From NCBI GenBank assembly GCA_019636695.1, contig JAHBXD010000007.1, forward strand, positions 111,601-175,600: a stretch of 64,000 nt of DNA. Direction: 5' to 3'. The DNA comes from Phycisphaeraceae bacterium (GTDB lineage Bacteria; Planctomycetota; Phycisphaerae; Phycisphaerales; UBA1924). Below the pieces are notes generated by a model. It saw nothing but the letters and a program-made list of their open reading frames with translations, searched no databases and was not told the DNA's origin. Position 1 is the stretch's first letter; every line of letters begins with the position of its first letter. Made by a program: the position numbers and the translations under genes. Shown piece by piece: positions 18,498 to 27,151 of this stretch.

Positions 18498-19499
18498 TTA
18501 CGGGTCGATCAGACGCTCGCATGCTTCCACATACCGTGCCTGGGTGCCTTCCACGATTTCTGCTGGCAAGGAAGGAGCGGGGGGGGTCTTGTTCCAGGCG
18601 CCAGCGTCTGCGAGAGACTGGAGGTAGTCTCGAAGGAACTGTTTATCGAAACTCTGTTGCGCAGTACCTGGTTGCCAGCGATCAGAAAGCCAGAATCGCG
18701 AGCTGTCCGGGGTCAACGCTTCGTCGATCAGGATTGCCTCGCCGGATGGTTCGCCGGTATTGTCCAGGGGAAACCCGAATTCAAACTTCGTGTCGGCGAT
18801 GATGATGCCGCGTTCGAGTGCCCGTGCTGCCGCCGCGTGATAGATCGCCAGTGCGCGGTCGCGAAGGACGGCCATGAGGTCTCTACCCACGCGATGGCAG
18901 GCCTCGTCATACGTGATGTTCTGGTCATGCCTGCCGCCTTCCTCCTTTGTCGCGGGCGTGAAAATCGGTTCGGGGAGGCGATCTGCGCGTTGCAGGCCGG
19001 GGGGGAGGCGAACGCCGCAAATGCTTCCGGTTTCGCGATAGTCTTTCAGGCCGGAGCCATCGAGGTAGCCTCGGACGACGCACTCGATCGGAATCACGCG
19101 ACACTGTCGAGTGATCATTGTTCTTCCCGCGAGGTCATCACGCGTGATCGAGGCGCCTGTGAAAGCGCTCGGAGGGATCTGGTCGAGGCTCGCGTCGAGA
19201 AGGTGGGTATCACACAGCCCCTGTTTTTCGATCCATGAAAGCCAGAATCGAGCAAGTCGCGTGAGCAGGATGCCTTTGGCAGGGATCGGCGTCGGCATCA
19301 CCACGTCGAAAGCGCTGATGCGATCGGTCGCGATGATCAGAAGTCGCGGCGGGTCTGGCGGTCCGTGCGAGACGTCAGCACGAGGCGGCAGCGCGTAGAC
19401 ATCGCGCACTTTACCCTCGCGTCGTCCGGGGAGGTGCAGGTCGGTTCGGAAAACCGACCGCGAAGATCCCCACTGAGTACTCGATGCAGCCCCGGTCAT
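18498..19499 (-). CDS. purC: Phosphoribosylaminoimidazole-succinocarboxamide synthase
   Basis: PurC joins aspartate to CAIR in purine biosynthesis, using ATP. This 333-residue protein has the family motifs in order: EGKVRDVY (residues 28-35), ATDRISAFDVVM, PIPAKGILLTRLARFW, CVVRGYLDGSG, and IIADTKFEFGF near the middle-C-terminal part, then LIDEALTPDSSRFW. The length matches the longer (about 300 residues) form rather than the about 240-residue E. coli form. The ATG at 19499 is chosen because an upstream start would add about 40 low-complexity residues. It is divergent from the GH10-like gene. Confidence 0.95.
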   Translation of the reverse strand: MTGAASSTQWGSSRSVFRTDLHLPGRREGKVRDVYALPPRADVSHGPPDPPRLLIIATDRISAFDVVMPTPIPAKGILLTRLARFWLSWIEKQGLCDTHLLDASLDQIPPSAFTGASITRDDLAGRTMITRQCRVIPIECVVRGYLDGSGLKDYRETGSICGVRLPPGLQRADRLPEPIFTPATKEEGGRHDQNITYDEACHRVGRDLMAVLRDRALAIYHAAAARALERGIIIADTKFEFGFPLDNTGEPSGEAILIDEALTPDSSRFWLSDRWQPGTAQQSFDKQFLRDYLQSLADAGAWNKTPPAPSLPAEIVEGTQARYVEACERLIDP

Positions 19500-19663
19500 G
19501 GTGGGATCGTATCGTTCAGTGGCGGCCGTATCGGCGTCCGGGCGTTCCTCCTGCGCTCGGGCCGGTGGTTCGGGCCGGCCTTGCTTGCGATCAGTTCGCA
19601 GGCTGTCACAATATGCTTCGGCCACGCTATGCTGCGGCGTCGGTCGGGAGGACTGGCGCAGGC

Positions 19664-21385
19664 ATGCTGAGCTTTATTCTTGCTGATGCTGTTGAGGCTG
19701 CTCTGGGTCGAAATCCGACCCAGATGTATCTTTTCGGGAATGACGAAGTGCCCTCCACTGGGACATTTGCCCATGAGCCGGGGTTGTTGCGTGCTGAATC
19801 GCAGGGAGCCGAAGCAGCGGGGCTTTCGATCCAGCTCGATCTGGATGCGCTCGCTGCCGCGGTCGGCCGCGACGGAGAACCTCTCGGGAAGGTCACGCTG
19901 ACCACGTGCCTTCTGCCGCATCGGGAAAAACCCTATGTGTTGGCCTTGGAACTCGCGCGCAAACGGATCATGCAGCTTGTGCACAAACTCGAAGAGTGGG
20001 GGATGTTCGAGTTGGGGCCGGACGATCCTTCGATCGAGCGCGTCGAGAACGCACGCAGGATGTTCACCGAGGCGCTGGTTGCCCAGCGCCGGGCCGGGAC
20101 GTGGGTTCCCGGACGAATGTCGGATGACGAGCGGTCGGCGTGTTTGTCGTTGCTGCTTGCGGTTGAGGCGGGCGAACGTCTGGCCATGCGTCAGTGCGAG
20201 CGGCTGTGGCCTTCGCGGATGTCGGGTGAGTTGCATGCGAAAGCGTGCACGCATTATGAACGGATGCAACACGAGCGCCCGCCTGCCGGAGCGCCGATCC
20301 TGATCCCCGGGAATCTGGGTGTTGTGCTTCCGGGGAGGCCGATGGTCGGGTGCTCGGTCAGCCCAGCCGCGTTCAGCGAAGCGCTTGGGAAGATCGTGGG
20401 GGCGACTTGCGACTTCATCAATGTGCCGGTGCGATGGGGTGAGATGGAGCCTTCTGAGGGCAAGTACGCCTTCCAGGGCACAGATCGATGGATCGAGTGG
20501 GCGGTGCGCACGGCCAAGATGCCCGTCGTGGCCGGACCGTTGATTGATTTTCGCCCTTCGTGCGTGCCGGAGTGGCTGTATATCTGGGAGAATGATTACG
20601 AGACGCTCCGCGAGTTGGTTGCCGAGCACATCAAGCAGGTTGTGACACGATATCGCCGCACGGTTCGACGATGGACGGTCGCCAGCGGACTGCATGTCAA
20701 CGCGAATTTCCCGCTCGGTTTCGAGCAGATGATGGATCTGACCAAACTGGCGGTGCTCCATGTGCGCAAGCTGCATCCGCAGGCCAATGTTGTGCTGGAA
20801 GTGACGCAGTTGTGGGGTGAGTATTACGCCCAGAACCGCAAGAGCGTGCCGCCCCAGCTCTATGCCGACATGGTTGTGCAGGCTGGGCTTCCGGTTGATG
20901 CTTTCGGGCTTCGCATCCAGGTCGGCCAGCCCCGGCCCGGGCAGGCCACACGCGACCTGATGGCCATTTCATCGATTTTGGATCGTTTCGCAGATTTTGA
21001 AAAGCCGATCATCGTGACCGCGCTTGGGGCGCCCGCTTTGCCGGTGGTCGCGCTGCGCGGTGAGAACGGCAAGCCCGGCGAACCTCGCACCGGGGCCGAT
21101 GGCAGCCTCGATCCGGGCTATTGGCATCAGCCTTGGAATGAACAACTGCAGGCCGATTGGCTTACGCAGGTCGGGGCCTTGGTTCTCTCCAAACCCTATG
21201 TGCACAGCCTGTGTTGGCAGGAACTCTTTGACGTCCCCAACTCGCCCGAGATGCCCGGAGGAGGGCTGATTTCGCAATCCGGGGCGACTCGTCCCGCGGC
21301 GATGCGCATGGCGGAACTGCGTCGGGCGGTACGGGAGGCCAGGTTGCCCACGTTCGGGTCTGCGCCTGCCATGGCAATACCATGA
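19664..21385 (+). CDS. GH10-like TIM-barrel protein lacking the usual catalytic glutamates
   Basis: This 573-residue protein has a unique N-terminal half (about 1-220) and a C-terminal half (about 225-520) with the flow of a family 10 glycoside hydrolase: FINVPVRWGEMEPSEGKYAF, then DRWIEWA, then PEWLYIWENDYETLRELVAEHIKQVVTRY. The expected acid/base motif (WxVVNE) reads WTVASGLH at 337-344, and the expected nucleophile motif (ITELD) reads VTALG at about 450. Both Glu are absent, so xylanase activity is doubtful. No signal peptide is seen at the chosen ATG (19664, with GGGAGG 12 bases upstream), so it may be cytoplasmic. A ComEA-like gene overlaps its stop by four bases. Confidence 0.75.
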   Translation: MLSFILADAVEAALGRNPTQMYLFGNDEVPSTGTFAHEPGLLRAESQGAEAAGLSIQLDLDALAAAVGRDGEPLGKVTLTTCLLPHREKPYVLALELARKRIMQLVHKLEEWGMFELGPDDPSIERVENARRMFTEALVAQRRAGTWVPGRMSDDERSACLSLLLAVEAGERLAMRQCERLWPSRMSGELHAKACTHYERMQHERPPAGAPILIPGNLGVVLPGRPMVGCSVSPAAFSEALGKIVGATCDFINVPVRWGEMEPSEGKYAFQGTDRWIEWAVRTAKMPVVAGPLIDFRPSCVPEWLYIWENDYETLRELVAEHIKQVVTRYRRTVRRWTVASGLHVNANFPLGFEQMMDLTKLAVLHVRKLHPQANVVLEVTQLWGEYYAQNRKSVPPQLYADMVVQAGLPVDAFGLRIQVGQPRPGQATRDLMAISSILDRFADFEKPIIVTALGAPALPVVALRGENGKPGEPRTGADGSLDPGYWHQPWNEQLQADWLTQVGALVLSKPYVHSLCWQELFDVPNSPEMPGGGLISQSGATRPAAMRMAELRRAVREARLPTFGSAPAMAIP

Positions 21386-21744
21386 GGCGGTGGATGCGAT
21401 CGGTTCAGCAAACCATGCCCGAAGCGGTGTGCACGCATGGACCGGCCAAGTGGGCGGCGGTTGTTGTTTTGCTGACGGCGTGGACGGCTCTCGGGCTTGT
21501 GTGGCACTCGCGAAGCGCACCGGAGGGAGCGTTTCGCGGCAGTGCAGCGCATCGAGTATCGCTCAATGAAGCGGGGGCCGAGGAGTTGGAACTCCTGCCC
21601 GGCATCGGCCCGGCGCTTGCAGATCGAATCATCGAGGATCGAGCAGCGAACGGTCCGTATGCCGGGGTGAACGAGTTGGCGCGAGTCCGTGGGATCGGCC
21701 CGAGAATAGTCGAGCGTGTGCAGAGATTTGTACGGGTTGATTGA
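21382..21744 (+). CDS. ComEA-like helix-hairpin-helix protein
   Basis: This 120-residue protein has one N-terminal membrane span (about residues 23-42, AAVVVLLTAWTALGLVW) and a C-terminal pair of helix-hairpin-helix motifs: SLNEAGAEELELLPGIGPALADRI and ELARVRGIGPRIVERV. That is the layout of ComEA, the membrane-anchored DNA receptor for transformation. It overlaps the upstream gene by ATGA. A ComF-like gene is nearby, but no ComEC is in the window, so a competence role is only inferred. Confidence 0.8.
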   Translation: MRRWMRSVQQTMPEAVCTHGPAKWAAVVVLLTAWTALGLVWHSRSAPEGAFRGSAAHRVSLNEAGAEELELLPGIGPALADRIIEDRAANGPYAGVNELARVRGIGPRIVERVQRFVRVD

Positions 21745-21758
21745 ATCGGAAGCGTCGA

Positions 21759-23861
21759 TCATCCATCGCGTTGCGGCGTGAAGGATGGGCCTTCTTCGAG
21801 AAGGCGCTGACGCATCTGCCGGAAGGCCGGCATGTCGGGCGGCTCCGGGAAGACTTCGTCAAAGGCTCTGCCTCCGAGGGCGACATCGCTGTTTCGAGCT
21901 TCGCGGTATTGATCGAGCAGGTAGTCATAGGCCCACTGGCGAAGATCGATCGGCGCGCGGTCGTAGACTTTCTCGGCATCGGCAAGGTCAAGGTTGGCGA
22001 CGAATGCGGCAAACCGGATGCCCGCCTGCACGCGAAAATCGTGGTGGAACATCTCGGTCCGGGCGATGTCGCCTGCGGCGGCGGTCATGTTGCGCTGTTC
22101 GCGCATATAGGCGGCGTGGTAGGTTCGGGCATACGTCAGGCTGTTTCGGAAGATATCGGTGTTGCCCGAGAGCAGGCCGATGAAAGCACCCTGCAGAGCC
22201 GACTCGATCTCGGAGTTGGCGACATAGACGCTGGTATAGCGAATATCCTCGAACTGTTTGGCAATGAACGTGTTGAGATCGGTGGCGTAGACCTGCATGC
22301 GTTTTTCTACATCGTTGATGTTGCCTTCAAACTCAAGCAGGCGAAGTTGATATTTGTGCGCCAGATCGCGCTGCCCGCGCCGATAGTAAAACCGAATGAC
22401 GTCCTGCAGAAAGTTCTCGTATCCCGCGGCGTAGAGGGTGAAAATGCGGGCCGCGCTTTCGAAGACTTCGCCTCGCTGAATGCTTCGTCGGCGAAGTTCG
22501 ACAAGGGCCTCGCCGTAGGAATCGACAAAGAAGGGATTGGGCACGGCGGTATAGAGGCTGGCGACCTGCGGATACGAGGATGAGCGCTGCAGCCGGAACT
22601 GCGGAGCGCTCCAGTAAAAATAGTTGAAGTAAATATCGCCGGAACGATAGAGTTCCTGGATTGAGTGGACGACCTGCCGGTCGGTGTTGATGAAATCGAA
22701 ATCGGCCCGATTTTCTTCGTTGACGACCTCGGCCGCCCGCTCGGTGCCCATGCGCGTCCAGTAGAGTGCATGGGCGCCGGCATGGCGCCAGTCTATGGGG
22801 CCGTATTGCCGGGTGTAGCGGATCATCCGCGGCAGATCCATGCGATAGCGATCCGTAAGAACGCGTTTACGCACATGCAAGATCAGTTCATCGAGTGCAG
22901 GGGCGAGTTCGGGATCGCGCATCAAGGAGAGCATGGCCGTGGTTTTCGGGCCCATCGAGGCTTCGGCCTGACTGCCGGCGTACGGCGATTCGTTGAAGGC
23001 TCGCGCCTGGGTATAAATGCGCAGCAGGTCGCCGTCGAAACGGGTGGTTATGCGCGCGCGGATGCGTTCGGCCACGGTGCGCGTGGCGGGTGAACGCCTG
23101 TGGAGTTCGGTCAGGGTGTCGGGTGCTCGGTCGATCTGCGTCAGCCAGGCGATATAGATCAACGAGGCGCGGGAGCGGTCGAGCACATCTCCTTCGGCAA
23201 GCGGAATACGGTCTTCTGGCGTCGCCGCGGGGCCGAGATCGGCGAGATATCGCGCGACCATCTGGGCTTGGTCTGCGGTCACACGAAGACCAAGTCGCGG
23301 CGGCTCGCCGAGCACTTCGGTCCATTCGGCGGCGAGTGCGCGTTTGTAATACTGATTCGATTCGTCGGTATACCCGCCGATTTTCTGGAGGTGGATCCAC
23401 CCCAACTCGCGGAAAATGGCCATGTCGTGCGGGTTGTTGGCGATGCCGTCGGTACGCAGCAGGTCGATCCCTCGACGCACCCACTGCCAGCGCTCGGCCG
23501 GGTCGGAAGCCGAGACCGAGATGTTGTACGCCATGTTCCAGGCGTGGAAGACCCAGACCGGCCCGAAGCGGGGCTGGAGCTGGGTGATCGCGCGAGCCAA
23601 GGTCATGGCTTCGTGATACTTCCCGTCCTCCTTCAACTGGTTCGCACGAATCCAGAGGAAGTTGACAGCAAGGCCGCGGAAAGCCCCGATCGCAATGCCC
23701 ACGCCGACCTGCGGCGGATAGGCCTGCGAAGCGCGATCGGCGTAGACGAGCTTGTTCCGCGTCGCCGAGGCGAAGATCTCCGGACCGAGCACGCCGCCGA
23801 CGCCGATGGCCGCGGCGGCGACGGTTCCGGCGATGCATTGGACGAGCACGTCACGATTCAC
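21759..23861 (-). CDS. Large membrane-anchored TPR-like protein of the SPFH/ABC operon
   Basis: This 700-residue protein has a signal or anchor helix (about residues 8-30) and a second hydrophobic patch near 55-72 (GVGIAIGAFRGLAVNFLW). The rest is a mostly helical region whose spacing suggests TPR-like repeats (KYHEAMTLARAITQLQPRFGPVW, then ESNQYYKRALAAEW). No catalytic motif is recognised. It is the last gene of the leftward operon, 30 bases after the ABC-2 permease, and ends 14 bases from the convergent ComEA-like gene. A periplasmic partner of the transporter is a reasonable inference. Confidence 0.75.
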   Translation of the reverse strand: MNRDVLVQCIAGTVAAAAIGVGGVLGPEIFASATRNKLVYADRASQAYPPQVGVGIAIGAFRGLAVNFLWIRANQLKEDGKYHEAMTLARAITQLQPRFGPVWVFHAWNMAYNISVSASDPAERWQWVRRGIDLLRTDGIANNPHDMAIFRELGWIHLQKIGGYTDESNQYYKRALAAEWTEVLGEPPRLGLRVTADQAQMVARYLADLGPAATPEDRIPLAEGDVLDRSRASLIYIAWLTQIDRAPDTLTELHRRSPATRTVAERIRARITTRFDGDLLRIYTQARAFNESPYAGSQAEASMGPKTTAMLSLMRDPELAPALDELILHVRKRVLTDRYRMDLPRMIRYTRQYGPIDWRHAGAHALYWTRMGTERAAEVVNEENRADFDFINTDRQVVHSIQELYRSGDIYFNYFYWSAPQFRLQRSSSYPQVASLYTAVPNPFFVDSYGEALVELRRRSIQRGEVFESAARIFTLYAAGYENFLQDVIRFYYRRGQRDLAHKYQLRLLEFEGNINDVEKRMQVYATDLNTFIAKQFEDIRYTSVYVANSEIESALQGAFIGLLSGNTDIFRNSLTYARTYHAAYMREQRNMTAAAGDIARTEMFHHDFRVQAGIRFAAFVANLDLADAEKVYDRAPIDLRQWAYDYLLDQYREARNSDVALGGRAFDEVFPEPPDMPAFRQMRQRLLEEGPSFTPQRDG

Positions 23862-23891
23862 GACGATCTCCGCAAGGAGAGGACACTGGTT

Positions 23892-25934
23892 TTACTGCCC
23901 GGAATAGGTCGCGAGTTCGCGCTTCCTGAGCATGACTACGCCGAAGGCATACATGAAGCCGGCAAAGGCCGAGAGGGCGAGCAGCCCGCCCGTAAAGGCG
24001 CCCCAGGAAAGCAGGCGACCATCGACCAGACGCGTGGTCGGGCGCAGTTCAGAATAGACGTGAAAGAGCTTGGTGATGACCGAGGCGATCGCCGCGATTA
24101 CCCATTTAAAAAGGATGACATTGCCACGTTGGTCGGTCGTGGCGTAATTCTCGAGTGATTGGGCCAGAAAGCCCGTGCCCTCGGCCGCAAGAAAGACCAC
24201 GAGCGCAACAAGACAGGCGACTTGGAACCCAAGGAACGTCGCCAAGGCGACACCCACCATGGCCAGCGTAGCGATTTTGCACCAGAGGATGATCATCGCA
24301 CGAAGGAAGTTGGTGCGCCAGCTTCCTGCGGTATACCAGACGACCAGTTCATCAGGAGGGAAGATCACCGCTTCCGAGGCTTCGGGGGCATCGACAAGTC
24401 CGTAGTTGTGCACCCAGAGGTACAGATCGCCGTTGGCGTCTACGGCATCGGCGGGGATAGTCAGCGACTGGCGGCTCGACACCGGCACCTGCGGTGCGCG
24501 CAGCGTGAGCACGCCGGTATCGCGCCGGTTGATGGTGAAGGCCAGACGATAAAAGTGCGTGGGATTGTTGGCGCCTGCTTCAATCTTGTAGCCGAGCGTC
24601 AGCGGGGTGTTGCGGCTTGCGGCGTGCGACAACCCGCGGAAGCGGAAAAGCCGCGAGCCGTACGGTCGCCAATCCATGTACGAAACGCCGCCTTCGAGCA
24701 TGACCGGGTAGGGTTGCGGCGGCGGTACGAGCCGCAGCTCCATCGTCAGATCGCTGAAGAGGCTGTCGGTGATCTTCTGGAGCGCTTCCGGATCGTCATC
24801 GCCGTTGGGGAGTTTGGCGAAATCGGCATCGCGTCGACGCTCGTTCTGAATCCACTCGCCCACCCACGTCTGGAACTGTCTGGAGCCTTTTCGAAGCGGC
24901 TCGGGGTCTCCCGGCAGCATGTATTCAGGAGATGTGCTTGCCAGCGCGACGAGAACGCGGCTTTCAAGAATCAGCCGGTCTTCACTGATTTCGCCGTACT
25001 CGGCCTTGAACGGCGCGACTTCGCCCAATGCACGCTGATTGCGAAGGTGTTCGGTGAAGAGAAATACCCCCGCGGCACAGACTGCAAGCAGCACCGCAGC
25101 AAGCGTGACGACGCCGAGCCACTTGCCCAAGACATATTGCCAAGGGGCGACCGGCTTGGTCATGGTCTGCCAGATGAGCTTGTCACGCTGTTCGAAGGCA
25201 ACCGTCGAGACAGCGAAAAGGGTGATGAGCAGGGCGATGACCCAGAATGAAGCACCTGTGCCGTATTGCAGAAACGACTGGACGCGATAGCGCAAGGCCA
25301 TCTCGCTTTCCAGAAGCCCCGGAAGAGAAGCCATGCCGAACCCAAGCGCCACCAGCAGCACCACCGAAAGGCGCAGCCGGGTTGCCTCGGCCAGCACGTT
25401 TCGGGCGATGCTCATTACCGGCCCAGGGCCGCCCAGAAGAGCCTTGGCCGACTGCAGCAGCACGCTGAACGACGCCGCAAGCGCCAGCAACCCCGCCAGG
25501 ATGAGTGCGCCCGATTGCGTCGTTTCGAAGAGCGTGAGGGGGTAGATGACCATCCCCCCCGCGGCAAACAGGGCGATCGCGGTCAGCGCCATGCCCAGCC
25601 AGATCACCGCAAGCGAGATTCCCAGCCCCATCACCACGCCGAGAATGAAGGTCGTCGGATCTCGGGCCGGTTGCAGAATCTGCTCGATCGCTTCCGGGGA
25701 CAACAGATATCGTTCAGAGAGCGCGATCGCGTCAGACTGTTCATCCGTAGCCGACCCTGTGCCGACTTGTGCATCCGTCTGCCCGGCGGCGTCCAGGGCG
25801 GTTCGGGCGACATCCAGCAATTGCCAGCCGATCAGCACCACCGCCACGACCGCAACGATCACCGACGCCAGAAGCTTGAAGCCCGACGTCTGCTGGACAT
25901 GGTTCAGTCGACGCAGCCGGTCGCGAAGGCTCAC
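23892..25934 (-). CDS. ABC-2 type transporter permease with large extracytoplasmic domain
   Basis: This 680-residue membrane protein starts with a span at about 20-40 (LLASVIVAVVAVVLIGWQLL), has several spans between about 100 and 290 (including LGISLAVIWLGMALTAIALFAAGG and PVAPWQYVLGKWLGVVTLAAVLL) and several near the C-terminus, with a soluble domain of about 230 residues between. This is the pattern of ABC-2 (NatB/YhgE-like) permeases. Its ATG overlaps the stop of the ATPase gene by four bases, so the two almost surely form one transporter. The substrate is unknown. Confidence 0.85.
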   Translation of the reverse strand: MSLRDRLRRLNHVQQTSGFKLLASVIVAVVAVVLIGWQLLDVARTALDAAGQTDAQVGTGSATDEQSDAIALSERYLLSPEAIEQILQPARDPTTFILGVVMGLGISLAVIWLGMALTAIALFAAGGMVIYPLTLFETTQSGALILAGLLALAASFSVLLQSAKALLGGPGPVMSIARNVLAEATRLRLSVVLLVALGFGMASLPGLLESEMALRYRVQSFLQYGTGASFWVIALLITLFAVSTVAFEQRDKLIWQTMTKPVAPWQYVLGKWLGVVTLAAVLLAVCAAGVFLFTEHLRNQRALGEVAPFKAEYGEISEDRLILESRVLVALASTSPEYMLPGDPEPLRKGSRQFQTWVGEWIQNERRRDADFAKLPNGDDDPEALQKITDSLFSDLTMELRLVPPPQPYPVMLEGGVSYMDWRPYGSRLFRFRGLSHAASRNTPLTLGYKIEAGANNPTHFYRLAFTINRRDTGVLTLRAPQVPVSSRQSLTIPADAVDANGDLYLWVHNYGLVDAPEASEAVIFPPDELVVWYTAGSWRTNFLRAMIILWCKIATLAMVGVALATFLGFQVACLVALVVFLAAEGTGFLAQSLENYATTDQRGNVILFKWVIAAIASVITKLFHVYSELRPTTRLVDGRLLSWGAFTGGLLALSAFAGFMYAFGVVMLRKRELATYSGQ

Positions 25935-27145
25935 GGGCGTTGCTCCGGGGGCGAAGATCCGTCGGGGCGATCGACAAGCGCATCAATGATCGACAAGTCC
26001 ACCTCATCGGTCTTGATCGGGGCGCCCGCCGCAGGCGCGGCCGGGCGAGGCTCTTCGGCCTCCGGCTCGGTATCCAGCAGCGTCTCGATGACCGATGGCG
26101 CAGGCGCCGCCGACTCGGGGGCAGAGGGTGGAGGCATGGGCTCATCGTCGACCCGCACAAGGCTTTCGATCAGGTCGGCTTCGGCTCCGGCCTTCAGGAA
26201 CGATGCCACTTCGCCGTCGTTGGTGGCTCCGCTGGTCTGCAGGCGCTCTTCCTTCGCCCGACGCACGATCTCCAGAAATTTCTCTTCCAGAGTCTGCCGC
26301 GGGTGCGCGACTGACAAGATCGCCTGTCGGCCGCCGGTGCGGCGGCGGATGACGGCATCAATTTCGGCGATCGTTCCATCGTCGAGCTGATCGGTCTCGA
26401 TTGTGGTGCGCGACTGCTTGGTCAACAGGTCGTCGCATGTGCCTTCATCGCGCTTCTGGCCGCCGTAAAGAATGATCATGCGATCGACGCAGTCTTCGAC
26501 GTCGGCCAGCAGGTGGCTCGACAGAAGAATGGTCTTCCCCCGTCGCCCGAGTTCGATGATCAGATCCTTCACCTGGCGCGTGCCGATGGGGTCCAGGCCC
26601 GTTGTCGGCTCGTCCAGGATCAGGAAATCAGGATCGTTGATAAGCGCCTGCGCAATTCCGATGCGCCTCTGCATGCCCTTGGAATATTCGCGTACGGGCC
26701 TGAACTGCGCGGCCCGCAGCCCGACCATGTCAAGAAGTTCCTCGATGCGCCGCTGCCGCTCGCGTCGCGGAAGCCCGAAGAGCTTGCCGTAATAGTCGAG
26801 CGTCTCTCGAGCGTTGAGAAACCCGTAGAGATACGATTCTTCCGGCAGATAGCCGATCCGCCCCTTGATATCGACATCGTTCGGGGGGCGGCCGAAGATC
26901 GCCAGTTGCCCCGCCGTCGGGCGAAGTAGCCCGAGAATCATCTTGATTGTCGTGCTCTTGCCCGATCCGTTAGGGCCGAGCAGCCCGAAGACCTGCCGCG
27001 GCGAAATCTCGAAAGTCAGGTTATCCACCGCCCGAGCGCGCGGACGCATCCAGAAATCGCGAAACGTCTTGGTCAGTCCTCGGGCCGCGACGACCGGGGC
27101 TGATGACGTGCTGCGGGCGCGTTGGGGGGCTGGTGCTTGGGCCAT
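25931..27145 (-). CDS. ABC transporter ATP-binding protein with acidic C-terminal extension
   Basis: This 404-residue ATPase has Walker A GPNGSGKST, a signature region YSKGMQRRIGIAQAL, Walker B FLILDEPTTGLDP and the switch SSHLLADVEDCVDR. It belongs to the NatA/CcmA group that pairs with ABC-2 permeases. After the nucleotide-binding domain (about residues 20-250) there is a long extension. Its first part (to about 310) contains conserved-looking helices, and the rest is rich in Ala, Pro, Glu and Asp and probably disordered. It starts six bases after the upstream SPFH gene and overlaps the permease. Confidence 0.92.
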   Translation of the reverse strand: MAQAPAPQRARSTSSAPVVAARGLTKTFRDFWMRPRARAVDNLTFEISPRQVFGLLGPNGSGKSTTIKMILGLLRPTAGQLAIFGRPPNDVDIKGRIGYLPEESYLYGFLNARETLDYYGKLFGLPRRERQRRIEELLDMVGLRAAQFRPVREYSKGMQRRIGIAQALINDPDFLILDEPTTGLDPIGTRQVKDLIIELGRRGKTILLSSHLLADVEDCVDRMIILYGGQKRDEGTCDDLLTKQSRTTIETDQLDDGTIAEIDAVIRRRTGGRQAILSVAHPRQTLEEKFLEIVRRAKEERLQTSGATNDGEVASFLKAGAEADLIESLVRVDDEPMPPPSAPESAAPAPSVIETLLDTEPEAEEPRPAAPAAGAPIKTDEVDLSIIDALVDRPDGSSPPEQRP

Positions 27146-27151
27146 GGCGGT

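Noticed and set aside
22888..23838. Arg-rich 316-codon leftward frame
   Set aside because: A shifted frame inside the TPR-like protein gene, with the low-complexity Arg content typical of GC-rich shadow frames.
24159..26390. Two long rightward frames (363 and 374 codons)
   Set aside because: Both lie opposite the ABC permease and ATPase genes, which have clear motifs.
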